Below are positions 15,360 to 24,747 of a stretch of DNA of 64,000 nucleotides, one piece after another. Location: positions 1,178,001 to 1,242,000 of the forward strand of contig NZ_CBDCWX010000005.1 of the NCBI RefSeq assembly GCF_965223525.1. Reading direction: 5' to 3'. A program made the position numbers and the translations under genes. The notes under the pieces were generated by a model, which made no database searches, was not told the DNA's origin, and saw only the letters and a program-made list of their open reading frames with translations. The DNA comes from Leptofilum sp965223525 (GTDB taxonomy: Bacteria > Chloroflexota > Anaerolineae > Promineifilales > Promineifilaceae). Each line of letters starts with the position of its first letter. The first letter of the stretch is position 1.

Positions 15360-16505
15360 TCACCCCAAAATGCGTAGGGGAACCGGCATAAAAATCAGCA
15401 CGAAAATGATCATTGTCGCAATGCCAAGCCAACGGCGGCGCGGGTCTAATTCTGTCACATCATCCAATGGTTCAGCATATGTCCGTCCAAAAAAGTAGAG
15501 CAGCACAATCCAAAGCGTCCAGGTAGCAGTTCCATAAATTAGGTAAGATGCAATTGATAAAGCAACCAATATCACGATGATTGGCATAAATAATTGGCCT
15601 GCGCGTCTGCCAAAAAGTGAAAACATGATGTGCCCGCCATCTAACTGGCCCACAGGCATCAAATTAAGAGAAGTTACCAACAATCCTACCCAGCCAGCCC
15701 AGGCTACCTGGTTTAAATACACATCGCTGGTTTCACTTGGTAAAAATTGACCAAAAACAGCAAATTTCGACAGATAATAAAAAAGAGAATTCCCTTCCAA
15801 AAGACCTGTTGAAGACATAGGCCCAATTTCAGATGTTGCTAAACCGTAAATTAAAATTGGCACAGCAAATACAAGCCCGGCTAGCGGACCAGCGACACCA
15901 ATATCAAACAAGGCGCGTTTGTTTTTAACAGGTTCCTTCATACGAATAAAGGCTCCTAACGTGCCAAAAAGCGAAATAACAGGAACAGGAAGGGGGATGA
16001 AGTAAGGAAGAGAGACGGCCACTTTGTGGTATCGAGCAGCAAAATAATGGCCTAATTCATGTGCCCCCAAAATGAGCATGATGCTTAGGCTAAACGGCCA
16101 ACCGCGCCAAATCTGGAATGCTTGCTCTACTGTTTCTGCATTGTAAAAGGAGCCTGTTAGCAAGGTGGCAAGCACGGTGGCAACAAACAGGGCAAGGTTA
16201 ATGCGCCAATCGGAGGCAGATGGGTTAAAAACTTGAGGAATAGCAACGATGGCAATACGGCCGTTCTCCTCCTCCCTCACCGTTGGCGTAAATCCCTGCG
16301 CCTCAAAGATTTCCCGAATTTCATCAAAACAGTCGGCGGAATCTACCAAAAAACGGCCGCGATACCGCACAAAGCCACTGTGTGGCTCATCCAGCGTCGT
16401 GTCGCCCACTGAAAACAGGTGAGCCATTCCACGACGCATCTTTTCAACTTTTTCCAGAGAAACAACCGGAGGTGGGGCTGTGTAGGGGGAAGGTTGCTGC
16501 TGCAT
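15360..16505 (-). CDS. Site-2 protease family (M50) membrane metalloprotease
   Basis: 381 residues. A soluble N-terminal ~105 residues precedes membrane segments. The zinc site is LILGAHELGHYFAAR (HExxH, ~ residue 148), completed by SLNLMPVGQLDGGH (~ residue 280), the NxxPxxxLDG motif; GVAGPLAGL is another conserved element. S2P enzymes cut substrates within the membrane, often releasing anti-sigma factors or processing stress signals. The group lacking a PDZ domain, as here, is common in cyanobacteria and Chloroflexota. The start codon is two bases after the stop of the 78-residue membrane protein, so the pair is an operon and the small protein is a candidate partner or substrate. Confidence 0.9.
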   Translation of the reverse strand: MQQQPSPYTAPPPVVSLEKVEKMRRGMAHLFSVGDTTLDEPHSGFVRYRGRFLVDSADCFDEIREIFEAQGFTPTVREEENGRIAIVAIPQVFNPSASDWRINLALFVATVLATLLTGSFYNAETVEQAFQIWRGWPFSLSIMLILGAHELGHYFAARYHKVAVSLPYFIPLPVPVISLFGTLGAFIRMKEPVKNKRALFDIGVAGPLAGLVFAVPILIYGLATSEIGPMSSTGLLEGNSLFYYLSKFAVFGQFLPSETSDVYLNQVAWAGWVGLLVTSLNLMPVGQLDGGHIMFSLFGRRAGQLFMPIIVILVALSIASYLIYGTATWTLWIVLLYFFGRTYAEPLDDVTELDPRRRWLGIATMIIFVLIFMPVPLRILG

Positions 16506-16507
16506 AA

Positions 16508-16744
16508 CTATTCGCTGCCGCTCGGAGGCGCGTCAGCTAAATCCTCATCGTCGTCCCCCCAGCTAATAATCCAGATGCAGGCACCGGCTACCAAAATAGT
16601 CACCACAATCAGCCAAAACCATTGGCTGCCCTGCAAACCCACGTCACGCGCTTCATACACCAGCAAAACCACCATACCCAGTGCCAAAACAAACCAGGCA
16701 GATAAGTTCGGGTGATTTGTAATCCAATTCTTTAAACCGTCCAT
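16508..16744 (-). CDS. Small two-helix membrane protein upstream of the site-2 protease
   Basis: 78 residues: one hydrophobic segment (SAWFVLALGMVVLLVY), a short loop, a second (WFWLIVVTILVAGACIWII), and an acidic C-terminal tail (SWGDDDEDLADAPPSGSE). I do not recognise the family. Its stop is two bases before the protease ATG, which suggests coupling, so it could be a regulatory partner or substrate of the protease. The 5' side is followed by REP-like repeats. Confidence 0.7.
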   Translation of the reverse strand: MDGLKNWITNHPNLSAWFVLALGMVVLLVYEARDVGLQGSQWFWLIVVTILVAGACIWIISWGDDDEDLADAPPSGSE

Positions 16745-16760
16745 GTGCTATTCCTAAATA

Positions 16761-16831
16761 CGGTCATACCTGCGAAGGCAGGTATCCATCTATTGTTTTT
16801 GAAATGGATTCCCGCCTGCGCGGGAATGACA
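16761..16831. repeat. REP-like double palindrome
   Basis: Two hairpins: ATACCTGC-gaag-GCAGGTAT (16766-16785) and GGATTCCCGCCTGCGCGGGAATGAC (16807-16829). The second is a very widespread bacterial intergenic repeat (ATTCCCGC...GCGGGAAT). No transposase is nearby. Confidence 0.75.
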
Positions 16832-16926
16832 CTTGTAGCCAAAATTGTTGATGCACCTGATTATAAAGAAAAATTGAGCAATCAGGTAATGACCCAACTG
16901 CTCAATTACAAAATATTCATTTGAAA

Positions 16927-16989
16927 GATGCCAGACACTAGTCAAAGGGTTCTTCGACAATAGTGATCATACGACCAGTGCTTGGCATC
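16927..16989 (-). terminator. Hairpin downstream of trxB
   Basis: GATGCCAGACACTAGTC (16927-16943) and GACCAGTGCTTGGCATC (16973-16989) are imperfect inverted repeats (14 of 17). It lies directly after the trxB stop, so it is a plausible transcript end although no strong U-tract follows. A second hairpin, AATTGAGCA...TGCTCAATT, is at 16874-16909. Confidence 0.45.
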
Positions 16990-16996
16990 AGATTGC

Positions 16997-17929
16997 TTAC
17001 TCTTGGGCAGCCAGCCACTTCTCCAGCTCCATGGCGGCTCCGGTACCTTGCCCCACAGAGGTGGCAATCTGGCGGAAGTGCGAATCCTGGATTTCGCCAG
17101 CGGCGTAGACGCCGGGCACGCTGGTGCGGTATCGTTCATCGGTGATAACGTACCCTTCTTCATCCATTGCCAACTGACCCACCAGGAATTTGCTATTGGG
17201 AAAATGACCAATGAAGATAAAAACGCCATCTGTTTTCAGTGGCTTTGTTTCACCTGTTTTTACGTTGCGGGTTTGCACACCTTGCACCACGCCATTGCCC
17301 TGAATCTCTTCTACTACAGTGTCCCAGACGAAGGAGATTTTTTCGTTGGCAAAGGCACGATTTTGCAAGGAAGTACCAGCACGCAGTTCGTCCCGACGGT
17401 GAACAACCTCTACCTTGTTGGCAAATTTAGTCAAGAAGATACCTTCTTCCATGGCGCTATCGCCACCGCCAACCACGACGACATCTTTACCCCGAAAGAA
17501 GAAGCCGTCGCAGGTGCCGCAGTAGCTTACGCCCCGGCCAACGTATTCTTGTTCACCGGGAACGCCCAGATGACGCGGGGATGCACCGGCAGTGACCACA
17601 ACGCCATCGGCTTCGTATTCATTGCCGTATGTTTTAATGTAGAAGGGTGCGCCCTTGCTGAAATCAACCTCGACAACTTCATCATACTCAAAACGGGCAC
17701 CAAAATGCTCAGCTTGCTTTTGCATGACTTCTACCAGCTCTGGGCCAGTTGGTGTTTTTTCTTCTGACCAAAAGCCGGGGTAATTTTCCACTTCATGGGT
17801 GAGGGCAATCTGGCCACCAATTTGGGTGCCAGCAATGACGAGTGGGTTTAATTGGGCGCGGGCGGTGTACATAGCGGCCGTTAAGCCTGCGGGGCCTGAA
17901 CCAATAACAATTACGCGTTCTTTTTGCAT
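16997..17929 (-). CDS. trxB: Thioredoxin reductase (NADPH)
   Basis: 310-residue flavoprotein that reduces thioredoxin with NADPH. FAD-binding GxGxxG is VIGSGPAGLTAAMY at the N-terminus, the redox-active disulfide is CGTCDGFFF (CxxC, ~ residue 139), the NADPH-binding VVVVGGGDSAMEEG (~ residue 155) follows, and the C-terminal FAD contact is GVYAAGEIQDSHFRQ, with Glu where most have Asp (GDV). Length is normal. A GAGAGAAG ribosome-binding site lies upstream of the ATG. No thioredoxin gene is adjacent. It contains only one CGGCCG hexamer, at its N-terminus. Confidence 0.95.
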   Translation of the reverse strand: MQKERVIVIGSGPAGLTAAMYTARAQLNPLVIAGTQIGGQIALTHEVENYPGFWSEEKTPTGPELVEVMQKQAEHFGARFEYDEVVEVDFSKGAPFYIKTYGNEYEADGVVVTAGASPRHLGVPGEQEYVGRGVSYCGTCDGFFFRGKDVVVVGGGDSAMEEGIFLTKFANKVEVVHRRDELRAGTSLQNRAFANEKISFVWDTVVEEIQGNGVVQGVQTRNVKTGETKPLKTDGVFIFIGHFPNSKFLVGQLAMDEEGYVITDERYRTSVPGVYAAGEIQDSHFRQIATSVGQGTGAAMELEKWLAAQE

Positions 17930-18090
17930 GTGAATTCTTCTCTCTGTTAAAAATTTGTTGTCAGAAGCTCAGCTTTTGCCAAAGGTTGAACTTCTCCAAA
18001 ATCGTTGACTAAAATGGTAACAAAATCTATGTAGTAGATGGGTTTGACCGGGCAATTCTTACATTCTTTTGTTTGGACGCAACGCAGATT

Positions 18091-18651
18091 TTATATGTTT
18101 GCTTGATCTTTTTGTGAGACGAGCTTGTTGTAAATCGCCTGGGCTTGGGGGTAATGGAAAGTGTACGGCCGTTCCCAAAATTCCTCTAGCTGCTTATTGC
18201 CTGTCTGCTTTTCATACACCGCTGCCTGCAAAAACATCTCCAGTTTGTCGGCGTCGTGGACCAATTTGGCTTCGGCCGTTTTGTTGGCGTGGAGTTCCTC
18301 CCACAAATCCATGAAGGTGGGGGCAAACTCCGTATCTGCCAACATTTCTTGCATCGTCCCCCGCTCCACATCGGTTTTAATGCCGGACGGCAGATAGCGC
18401 CAGGCGGGTGTGGGGATGTCGGTGGTGAGTGCTTCTGGTAAATCGTGCAGGGCGGCGATGGCCAGCAGCCGTCCTAAATCTATTTCTTCTTCAACAATCT
18501 GGGTCAAAACCAGGGCGACAAACACCACGCCAAAGCTGTGCGCCGCCACGTTTTCGGCATTTGGAACGCCGCGCTGTACCCAGCCTGTGCGGGGCGTGCG
18601 TTTAAGTTGGTTGCCATGTAAGAGTGTGTTGAGAACGGCCGTTACATCCAT
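18091..18651 (-). CDS. HD-domain phosphohydrolase (YfbR-like)
   Basis: 187 residues. The metal-binding HD pattern is complete: H in NVAAHSFGV, HD in ALHDLPEALTTDIP, and D in LVHDADKLEMFLQAAV. E. coli YfbR, with the same pattern, is a 5'-nucleotidase acting on deoxynucleoside monophosphates; this is the closest functional guess. The frame stays open back to 18765, but that extension crosses a perfect 15-bp inverted repeat, and the ATG at 18651 preceded by GGAAG gives the usual N-terminus (start of the first helix before LLHGNQLKRTPRTGW). Two CGGCCG sites are present. Confidence 0.8.
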   Translation of the reverse strand: MDVTAVLNTLLHGNQLKRTPRTGWVQRGVPNAENVAAHSFGVVFVALVLTQIVEEEIDLGRLLAIAALHDLPEALTTDIPTPAWRYLPSGIKTDVERGTMQEMLADTEFAPTFMDLWEELHANKTAEAKLVHDADKLEMFLQAAVYEKQTGNKQLEEFWERPYTFHYPQAQAIYNKLVSQKDQANI

Positions 18652-18669
18652 CTTCCAACTATCCTCTGG

Positions 18670-18731
18670 AGACTTTTGAAGTTTTAGCCTTGAATTGCTG
18701 CAAATTCTAAAGGGAGAAACTTCAAAAGTCT
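18670..18731 (-). repeat. Inverted repeat with AGACTTTTG arms
   Basis: AGACTTTTGAAGTTT (18670-18684) and its perfect inverse complement (18717-18731) enclose a 32-base loop upstream of the HD gene. The arms resemble those at 33878-33937, so the two appear to belong to one dispersed family. Confidence 0.6.
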
Positions 18732-18909
18732 GAACGCTTTGCGTCAAAATTGAACTTTTTTGCATAAAAGATCGTCTTTATTGTGTCCAGTTGTTTGCAA
18801 CTGGTCAACTTTGTGTGCAGAAGCTATAAGAATTTTGAGATAAGATGATGTCAAGCAAACTACAGAAAATATTATTAAAAGTCAAAATTTAATGTGAGGA
18901 AAAACCATT

Positions 18910-20685
18910 ATGAACCGTTACAAAATTTTTCGAGGGATAGTAATTCCCCTCATCTTCTTATTCATCATTGGCGGGCTGTTCAGCGTGAGCTGCTCCGCTG
19001 CTGAAGAAGCAACACCCGAACCCGATGTATCTGATAGTTCGGAGGACTCGGATAACGATGTTAGTGCAGATGAGGGTGGGGCAGGTGAAGAAACAACGCC
19101 TGAGTTACCGCCACTGCCCATACTAGAAGGCAACAGCCAGGCTTCCGGCTTGGGCGGCGGAGGTGCCAATGTGCGACCCCAAGGTGGCGGCGGCGATGCG
19201 GCCGTGGCTGAAACTGCCTCACTAGAGATTGCAGATACCAGCTTCATTTACACCGATCCATTTTCTGGAACCGTTTTTTTGCTAAACACCAGCCTGCCCA
19301 CCGCACCGGGGTTAGCCCCCGTGTTGCAAAATGTGCCCAGCGAGGAGATTAGCCTGGATGAGGTGCGCGAGTTGGCAGATCGCTTTGGCTTCTCTGGGCA
19401 AATCTACCAGGAGCAGTACCCGGTTTTTGAGCAGGAAGAAGGTTCTCCGGCTTATGAACCGCCAGTTGTCTACCATCTTTTTGACGGCCAGCGCACGCTT
19501 ATTATTGACCAATGGGGCGTGTATTACAATGACCGCAGCATCGAGAACGATTATGAGAACCCAATTTCTTTTGAAGCGGCCGTTCCCATTGCCGAAGCCT
19601 TTGTACAGGAGCGTGGTCTGCTCGACTTTGAGTACGAGGTGATGCAAATTTGGGGAGCCGATGTGAACTTTGTCCGCACTATTGATGGCCAGCCGACCAA
19701 TCAGCCGGAAATGACAGTGGGGGTTAGTCACGACGGCCGTGTTTACTTTGCCAGCTACCAAGTGCTGCGTAATGCCGAAATGATGGGTCGCTACCCGCTT
19801 ATCACCGCGCAGGAAGCGTGGGAAATTTTGCAAAGTGGCGTGGTAGACAACAATATTCCGTACATGTACGCTGCCCAACCGGAATTGGCCATTGCGGAAC
19901 CTGCTTTCATTGAGGGACCAGATGCAGACTTGTACCAATTCTGGATGCGTGAATTTGCACCAGGGGATGAAATCCATTTGTACGAATGGCCTATCGTCTT
20001 TTTGCCGGTAGATGAAGGTGCGGAGCCGCGTATTCAATTACGCAACTATCGCGTGCAGGCAGATGCGGCCACGCTGAATGCTCTAACCGGGCATGTGGGG
20101 CAACATATCCACATTTGGGGGCAGATTGGACCCAATGGCGATACGATTGAGCTGGCTGGCTGGGAACCGATCTCTGAAATCTTTGAACCGGCAACCTCTG
20201 GGGCGGGCATCATTAACCGAAGTGGCGACCAGGTACTGTTTACAGATAGCAGCACGGGCAACAGCTTCATCGTGCCAGATGCTCCGACTGATCTGGAAGA
20301 TGGCACCGAGGTTTACCTGTTTGCCTGGGCTGCCCGCGACTTGGGGCTGGAATATCCAGTGTTGGATTGGGAAAGCATTGACAAAATTGTGAACTTCCCG
20401 CCAGATGAGGAGTTGCTGCCCGTAGAACCGCCCGTTGAAGAAGGGCCGATTGGCGAAGAACCCGTATTTGAGCCATTCGCTTACGAATCGTTCACCGTCA
20501 ATGAGGTGTCGTTGGCTTACTATACCACCTACAATTGGCCAACTAATGACAATGGCGAGGTGCGCTATGATGGGCAACCGACGATTATTGTTCAGCCAAC
20601 GTGGAAATTCTCTGGAGAAACCGATACCGGGGAAATGGTGGAATTCTTTGTACAGGCAACGCAGCGGGATTACGTGAATCGGTAA
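18910..20685 (+). CDS. Secreted lipoprotein of unknown function
   Basis: 591 residues. A signal peptide (KIFRGIVIPLIFLFIIGGLF) ends in a lipobox SVSC, Cys ~ residue 28, so the protein should be anchored outside the membrane. A long acidic, then Gly-rich linker (~ residues 30-100) precedes a folded region with repeated motifs such as LIIDQWGVYYNDRS and a later OB-fold-like stretch (ATLNALTGHVGQHIHIWGQI). The end, SFTVNEVSLAYYTTYNWPTN and FVQATQRDYVNR, is unrecognised. It stands alone on the plus strand with GAGGA before the ATG. No enzyme motif is visible; a sensor or binding function is possible. Confidence 0.65.
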   Translation: MNRYKIFRGIVIPLIFLFIIGGLFSVSCSAAEEATPEPDVSDSSEDSDNDVSADEGGAGEETTPELPPLPILEGNSQASGLGGGGANVRPQGGGGDAAVAETASLEIADTSFIYTDPFSGTVFLLNTSLPTAPGLAPVLQNVPSEEISLDEVRELADRFGFSGQIYQEQYPVFEQEEGSPAYEPPVVYHLFDGQRTLIIDQWGVYYNDRSIENDYENPISFEAAVPIAEAFVQERGLLDFEYEVMQIWGADVNFVRTIDGQPTNQPEMTVGVSHDGRVYFASYQVLRNAEMMGRYPLITAQEAWEILQSGVVDNNIPYMYAAQPELAIAEPAFIEGPDADLYQFWMREFAPGDEIHLYEWPIVFLPVDEGAEPRIQLRNYRVQADAATLNALTGHVGQHIHIWGQIGPNGDTIELAGWEPISEIFEPATSGAGIINRSGDQVLFTDSSTGNSFIVPDAPTDLEDGTEVYLFAWAARDLGLEYPVLDWESIDKIVNFPPDEELLPVEPPVEEGPIGEEPVFEPFAYESFTVNEVSLAYYTTYNWPTNDNGEVRYDGQPTIIVQPTWKFSGETDTGEMVEFFVQATQRDYVNR

Positions 20686-20693
20686 GGTTGATT

Positions 20694-20746
20694 GTAGCCG
20701 CAGTTTCTTACTGCACTCTGGTGGCGTGGAAAGAATCCGCGGCTAC
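20694..20746. terminator. GTAGCCGC inverted repeat between convergent genes
   Basis: GTAGCCGCAGTTTCTT and AAGAATCCGCGGCTAC form an imperfect hairpin between the lipoprotein gene and the convergent SARP gene. It has no U-tract but is placed as a shared 3' end; the arms resemble a known style of dispersed repeat. Confidence 0.45.
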
Positions 20747-20774
20747 GTACCCGACAACATTTACTGGTTTGTGC

Positions 20775-23700
20775 TTAAGCGTACGGTCGTAAAACCTCTG
20801 CAATCACCTCAGCCAACGCTGGCAACTCAAGTGGCTCAACGGCAACATCCATTTTGGAAAGCTGTTGTGCCGCTTTTTCTTTGGTTTCGCGGGTGCTAGC
20901 CGGGTGGTGGAGAGCTAGCTGAAGCAGCCGAATGGCCAACGGCCGTTGCTCATCTGCAGCTAGCAACGCGGCTAGTCCTGCCAACGCATCCAGCGCCAGC
21001 GGCTGCGCCTGAATGGCCTGCGTTATTCGCAACGCCTCATGAAAAGCGCGGCGAGACGCATCGGCATCCCCCAACAGATAAGTCACTTCACCCAGGTTCA
21101 CCAGCGAAATAGCTATGCTACGCCGATTGCCCAACGCTTGCTTAAGGATGAGAGATTCTTCGTGTAGTTGTCGAGACTCGGCTAGGTTCCCCAGTTCCAT
21201 GGCAACCACACCAGCATTCCCCAGCGTGGCAGCACGACCTGGTTGGTGATTGATTTCTTTGAACCGGAGCTGGCTTTCTTCGTAATAGTTACGCGCAGTG
21301 GTAAAATCTTGCTGGGCATTGGCCAGGTTACCCAGGTTGTTAAGGGCAACGGCCGTTCCATACTGATCCCCCAACTCTCGCCGCAAAGACAGGCTGGCTT
21401 CATACTGTGCCTGGGCAGCCTCGTACTCCCCCTGGCGATGGGCTAGCGTACCACGTAAATTGTGGGCAAATGCCAGCCCCGGCTTGTAATTAATCTCGCG
21501 GGTTAGGGTTAAAGCAGCTTCGGCAGCAGCGATGGCTTGTTCATAATTGCCCTGAAAGCCCAAAACGATGGCCAGATAGCTGTGGCATAGGGCAATCTCT
21601 TTGGCGTTTTCGCTAGATTCCAGATGGGCCAACGCCTGTTTCAGCAGTTGCTCTGCTTTTTCAAACTGCCCCAAAAAGGTGGAAAAACGGCCGTAACGCA
21701 CTTGCAGACGGCCGTAAAGCGGATTGGTCTTGCTGCCCTGGTTCATTTCCTCTAAAGCAGCCATTGCCCAGCCAAACGCGGCTGCACCATCCTGGAACCA
21801 GCCTCGTGATTCATACAAAAAGAAGAGCGACACCAATGCCTGATCAATAAGCTGCATAGCCTGTGCTGCTGCATCTGGCGCGTTTAGATTTTCCAGAGCT
21901 GTCACCGCCCAGCGCCAGGCAGTTCGCACATTTTCAATTTCAGGCGATAGTTGATCAACGGCTTGCTGTCGCTGATCAGTGTGCCAACGATTTTCCTGGG
22001 TGTGGAGCAGTCGCAAATAATATTGGGCATAACGCGCGTGGACAGTTGCGGCCAGTTCTGGCCAGATGGCCAGCCGTTCGGCGGCAAATTGGCGCACCAG
22101 CTCCAGCATTTCGTAACGGCCGCTTGCTTCCCGGTGTAGCAGCGACTTATCGGCCAGCGTGGTCAGCGTCCAAAAAGTGGTTTGGGCCACTTGCCGTGCC
22201 GCCTCGCGGGTAAAGCCCCCTCGGAAAACGGTAAGCTGTGCCAGCACCTGCTGCTCTGCTTCCGTAAGCAGCGCCCAGGAATGGTCGAACACCGCTTGCA
22301 GGCTGCGGTGACGGTCTGGCACATCCCCGGCGCGAGTTTGCAAAAAATCCATATCTCGCGCCAGTTCGCTGGCAATCTCAGCACAGCTAAGTTGCCGCAC
22401 CCAGGCCGAAGCCAGCTCGATGCCCAGCGGCACGCCATCCACCAACTGGCAAATTGTGGCAACGTCTAGCTGGTTTTGGGGCGTTAGGGCAAAATTTGCC
22501 TGGGCGCGTTGGGCTAGCTGGGTAAACAGTTTTAAGGAATCGGCCGTTTCTGCCGTACGGCCGTTGGGCAACGGCAGCGGCCCCACTTCAAATGTCCACT
22601 CGGTTTGCAGGTTGAGCCGCTCGCGGGAAGTGACCAGTAGCTTCACGTCTGGCAACGCCTGGATCATTTCTGCCAGCAGTTGGCTCCCTTTTTGCAGATG
22701 TTCAAAATTATCTAGCAGAAGCAGCATCTCTTTGGCTTGCAGGTAGGCCAACAGCTGCGCTTTAGGCGATGAGGCGCCTGTAAAGGTGAAGCCAATCGCC
22801 TCGGCAATGGCAGGTACAATAAAGTCTGGGGCGGGTACGGCGGCCATTGGCACAAAATAGACGCCGTTCAGGGTGGTGCCAACTGCCGTTTTGGCCAGTT
22901 CCAGCGCCAGACGGGTTTTACCAATGCCCCCAGGCCCAACCAATGTCAGCAAGCGGCAAGACGGCCGCACCAACTGCCCCTGAATTTGCTTTAGCTCCTC
23001 GGTGCGCCCCACGAAGGGGGTAGTGGTTACGGGCAGGTTGTGGCGGCGGATGTCTATCGCAGACCGAATTCGTTCGTACAGGGTGGTGGTTTCTGGCGAG
23101 GGATCAATGCCTAACGCCTCTACCAAAATGTCGCAGCAGGTTCGGTATTGGCGCAGTGCCTCGGAGCGCTGGTCGTTGCGCGCCAGCAGCAGCATCATTT
23201 GGCGGTGCGCCCATTCGCTTAGCGGGGAGATGGCGAGCAGCCGCGCTGCGTAGCGGATGCCCTTTTCGTACTGTTGATGGTCTAAATGGTGCTGCACCAG
23301 CCGCCGCAGCAGGTGAACGGCCGTGCGCTGGTGCCGCTCCCGCTCCAGCGATACCCACTCTTCAAAGCCGCGGCTGTCCCGAATATCGAACCCAACCAGG
23401 AAGTCAGCCTGGTACAAGATGATGGCTTGCTCCCAGTCGGCCACGTCTTCGCTTTGGGCCAATGTTTGGAATACGGCCGTATCCAACCAGTGGGGGCTTT
23501 CGGTTTTGAAGGCAACCCTTTGGCGGGTGATTTCTATATAGGGCTTGAACTTGCGGCGCAGCCCGGACAGCAAGGAGCGCAAATTGGCCATGGCTTGTTC
23601 AGAGGGGCGGTCATCCCAGAAAAAATCGGCCAGGAGCTCACGGGAGTACGGCCGTTGCGTACTTACCAAATAAATCAACATTGCTTCCGACTTGCGGGAA

Positions 23701-23777
23701 GCTAGGCCGCTTGCCTGTTTGCCATCAATTTTAATTGTTGTTTCCCCAAGGAGGGTTAGCTCTAGCCTGTTTGTCAT
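20775..23777 (-). CDS. SARP-type regulator with NB-ARC ATPase and TPR domains
   Basis: 1,000 residues. Residues ~1-95 are a winged helix (LELTLLGETTIKIDG to LRRKFKPYIEI), ~100-245 the bacterial transcriptional activation domain (LYQADFLVGFDIRDSRGFEEW, then YRTCCDILVEALGIDPSPET). An NB-ARC STAND ATPase follows: Walker A LVGPGGIGKTRLALE (~ residue 281), Walker B LLLLDNFEHL, sensor VTSRERL, GVPLGIELAS. The last ~300 residues are TPRs with the LNNLGNLA pattern. Such AfsR-like proteins are ligand-gated activators. It is divergent from a 360-base repeat-bearing region. No target gene is apparent. It contains about twelve CGGCCG sites, so it is a long-term resident. Confidence 0.88.
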   Translation of the reverse strand: MTNRLELTLLGETTIKIDGKQASGLASRKSEAMLIYLVSTQRPYSRELLADFFWDDRPSEQAMANLRSLLSGLRRKFKPYIEITRQRVAFKTESPHWLDTAVFQTLAQSEDVADWEQAIILYQADFLVGFDIRDSRGFEEWVSLERERHQRTAVHLLRRLVQHHLDHQQYEKGIRYAARLLAISPLSEWAHRQMMLLLARNDQRSEALRQYRTCCDILVEALGIDPSPETTTLYERIRSAIDIRRHNLPVTTTPFVGRTEELKQIQGQLVRPSCRLLTLVGPGGIGKTRLALELAKTAVGTTLNGVYFVPMAAVPAPDFIVPAIAEAIGFTFTGASSPKAQLLAYLQAKEMLLLLDNFEHLQKGSQLLAEMIQALPDVKLLVTSRERLNLQTEWTFEVGPLPLPNGRTAETADSLKLFTQLAQRAQANFALTPQNQLDVATICQLVDGVPLGIELASAWVRQLSCAEIASELARDMDFLQTRAGDVPDRHRSLQAVFDHSWALLTEAEQQVLAQLTVFRGGFTREAARQVAQTTFWTLTTLADKSLLHREASGRYEMLELVRQFAAERLAIWPELAATVHARYAQYYLRLLHTQENRWHTDQRQQAVDQLSPEIENVRTAWRWAVTALENLNAPDAAAQAMQLIDQALVSLFFLYESRGWFQDGAAAFGWAMAALEEMNQGSKTNPLYGRLQVRYGRFSTFLGQFEKAEQLLKQALAHLESSENAKEIALCHSYLAIVLGFQGNYEQAIAAAEAALTLTREINYKPGLAFAHNLRGTLAHRQGEYEAAQAQYEASLSLRRELGDQYGTAVALNNLGNLANAQQDFTTARNYYEESQLRFKEINHQPGRAATLGNAGVVAMELGNLAESRQLHEESLILKQALGNRRSIAISLVNLGEVTYLLGDADASRRAFHEALRITQAIQAQPLALDALAGLAALLAADEQRPLAIRLLQLALHHPASTRETKEKAAQQLSKMDVAVEPLELPALAEVIAEVLRPYA

Positions 23778-23892
23778 CGGTGATGTGTCAGGTTTTAGTA
23801 AATGGATCGTTTTCGGATCGTTCTAAAAGTAAACTCACTAAATAGAAAACGATTAGGGAAGATTTTACTCAACATATTTTCTGCGGTTTGCT

Positions 23893-23996
23893 GTAAAAGC
23901 GGGAAAGTTTTTGAAAATAAGAAGAGCTATTTCTCCCGCTTTTACTTGAGCAAATCACAACAAAGAAGGTTCGTTAAAAATCTTCTTGTGATTTGC
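23893..23996 (+). repeat. Two-hairpin dispersed element, copy A
   Basis: Hairpin 1: GTAAAAGCGGGA (23893-23904) with TCCCGCTTTTAC (23934-23945). Hairpin 2: GCAAATCACAA (23950-23960) with TTGTGATTTGC (23986-23996). The order and stem sequences recur at 26088-26196 (inverted) and 47590-47698. The flanking stretch 23778-24138 holds no other feature. Confidence 0.75.
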
Positions 23997-24138
23997 TACA
24001 TCATTATAGCCCACTCTAATGATGAATGAGGGGACGGATAAGGCTCTCTTTGCCTGGTATCGTCTATCGAAAGGTAGATCATCAGTTTGCAATGTCATAG
24101 TTTGGCGGTGCCTGGAACTTTCGCACGAGAAAACGCTT

Positions 24139-24327
24139 ATGAATAAAAATTTGCAACATTATCACGCATATTTATTACGCATCTGGCGCGAGGAAGAGGG
24201 GATGCCCTGGCGTGCCACGCTGCAAAATCCGCATACGGGCGAACAGGAAGGGTTTGCTTCGGTAGACCAGCTTGTTGACTTTATTCGGAACAAAACGGAA
24301 ACTGCTGCCCAAGACGAAGGAAAGTAA
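24139..24327 (+). CDS. Small conserved protein (62 residues)
   Basis: Opens MNKNLQHYHAYLLRIWREEE, continues with WRATLQNPHTGEQEGFASVDQLVDFIR and ends acidic. The pattern RLWRE...WRASLQ...F..L..L..FL is familiar from short uncharacterised proteins beside SARP regulators and phage-like loci in Chloroflexota, but its function is unknown to me. ATG 24139 is chosen; the frame is open back to 24019 but that stretch lies outside the conserved block. No clean Shine-Dalgarno is seen. It is on the opposite strand from the SARP gene. Confidence 0.55.
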   Translation: MNKNLQHYHAYLLRIWREEEGMPWRATLQNPHTGEQEGFASVDQLVDFIRNKTETAAQDEGK

Positions 24328-24747
24328 CCGTTTAACTTGGATGTACCCGACTGTAAGACGGCCGTTTCCCTTGCAAGATACCCCAAAAACGGCCGTGCCT
24401 CACCAGCCCCCCACCAAAACTTGCTCATTTGCCCAGCCTCGCTATACTAATTAACTTCTAATGCAAGGATTTTGTCACTAAAATGACCCGCATTTTTTGG
24501 GAAGAAAGAAAGCGATTCAACAAAATAGGCACTGTTGTCTATTGGGCAAATTCATGACAAACACGTCAAATTCACGTTAGTCTGCCAACTGAGAAGCTAT
24601 AAAAAACCACCTGATTATGGGTTCAGGCGGTATTTTTGCTTATCTGCTGCCAATGCGGGAGCGTCCCTGATAATAAAATTACGCTTCCCAAGCTTGCATA
24701 GCACAGTGAGTGTAGACGCACAGGTGGTTAATATAGCCAAATCAATA
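24328..24747. other. Long intergenic region before aapJ
   Basis: No gene seen. It holds two ACGGCCGT sites (24358 and 24389), an A+T-rich stretch, and a bidirectional hairpin at 24606-24631. Nothing resembles a known riboswitch. Confidence 0.5.
24606..24631. terminator. Bidirectional hairpin terminator
   Basis: ACCACCTGA (24606-24614) pairs with TTCAGGCGGT (24622-24631), flanked by AAAAAA on the left and TATTTTT on the right, so it would function on both strands. Confidence 0.65.

Noticed and set aside
15151..15432. N-terminal extension of the large membrane protein
   Set aside because: The reading frame crosses a complete tRNA gene and its terminator; the extension has no membrane or conserved content, so translation must start downstream.
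24019..24138. N-terminal extension of the 62-residue protein
   Set aside because: Sequence does not match the conserved start and overlaps the tail region of the repeat element; ATG 24139 begins the recognisable part.
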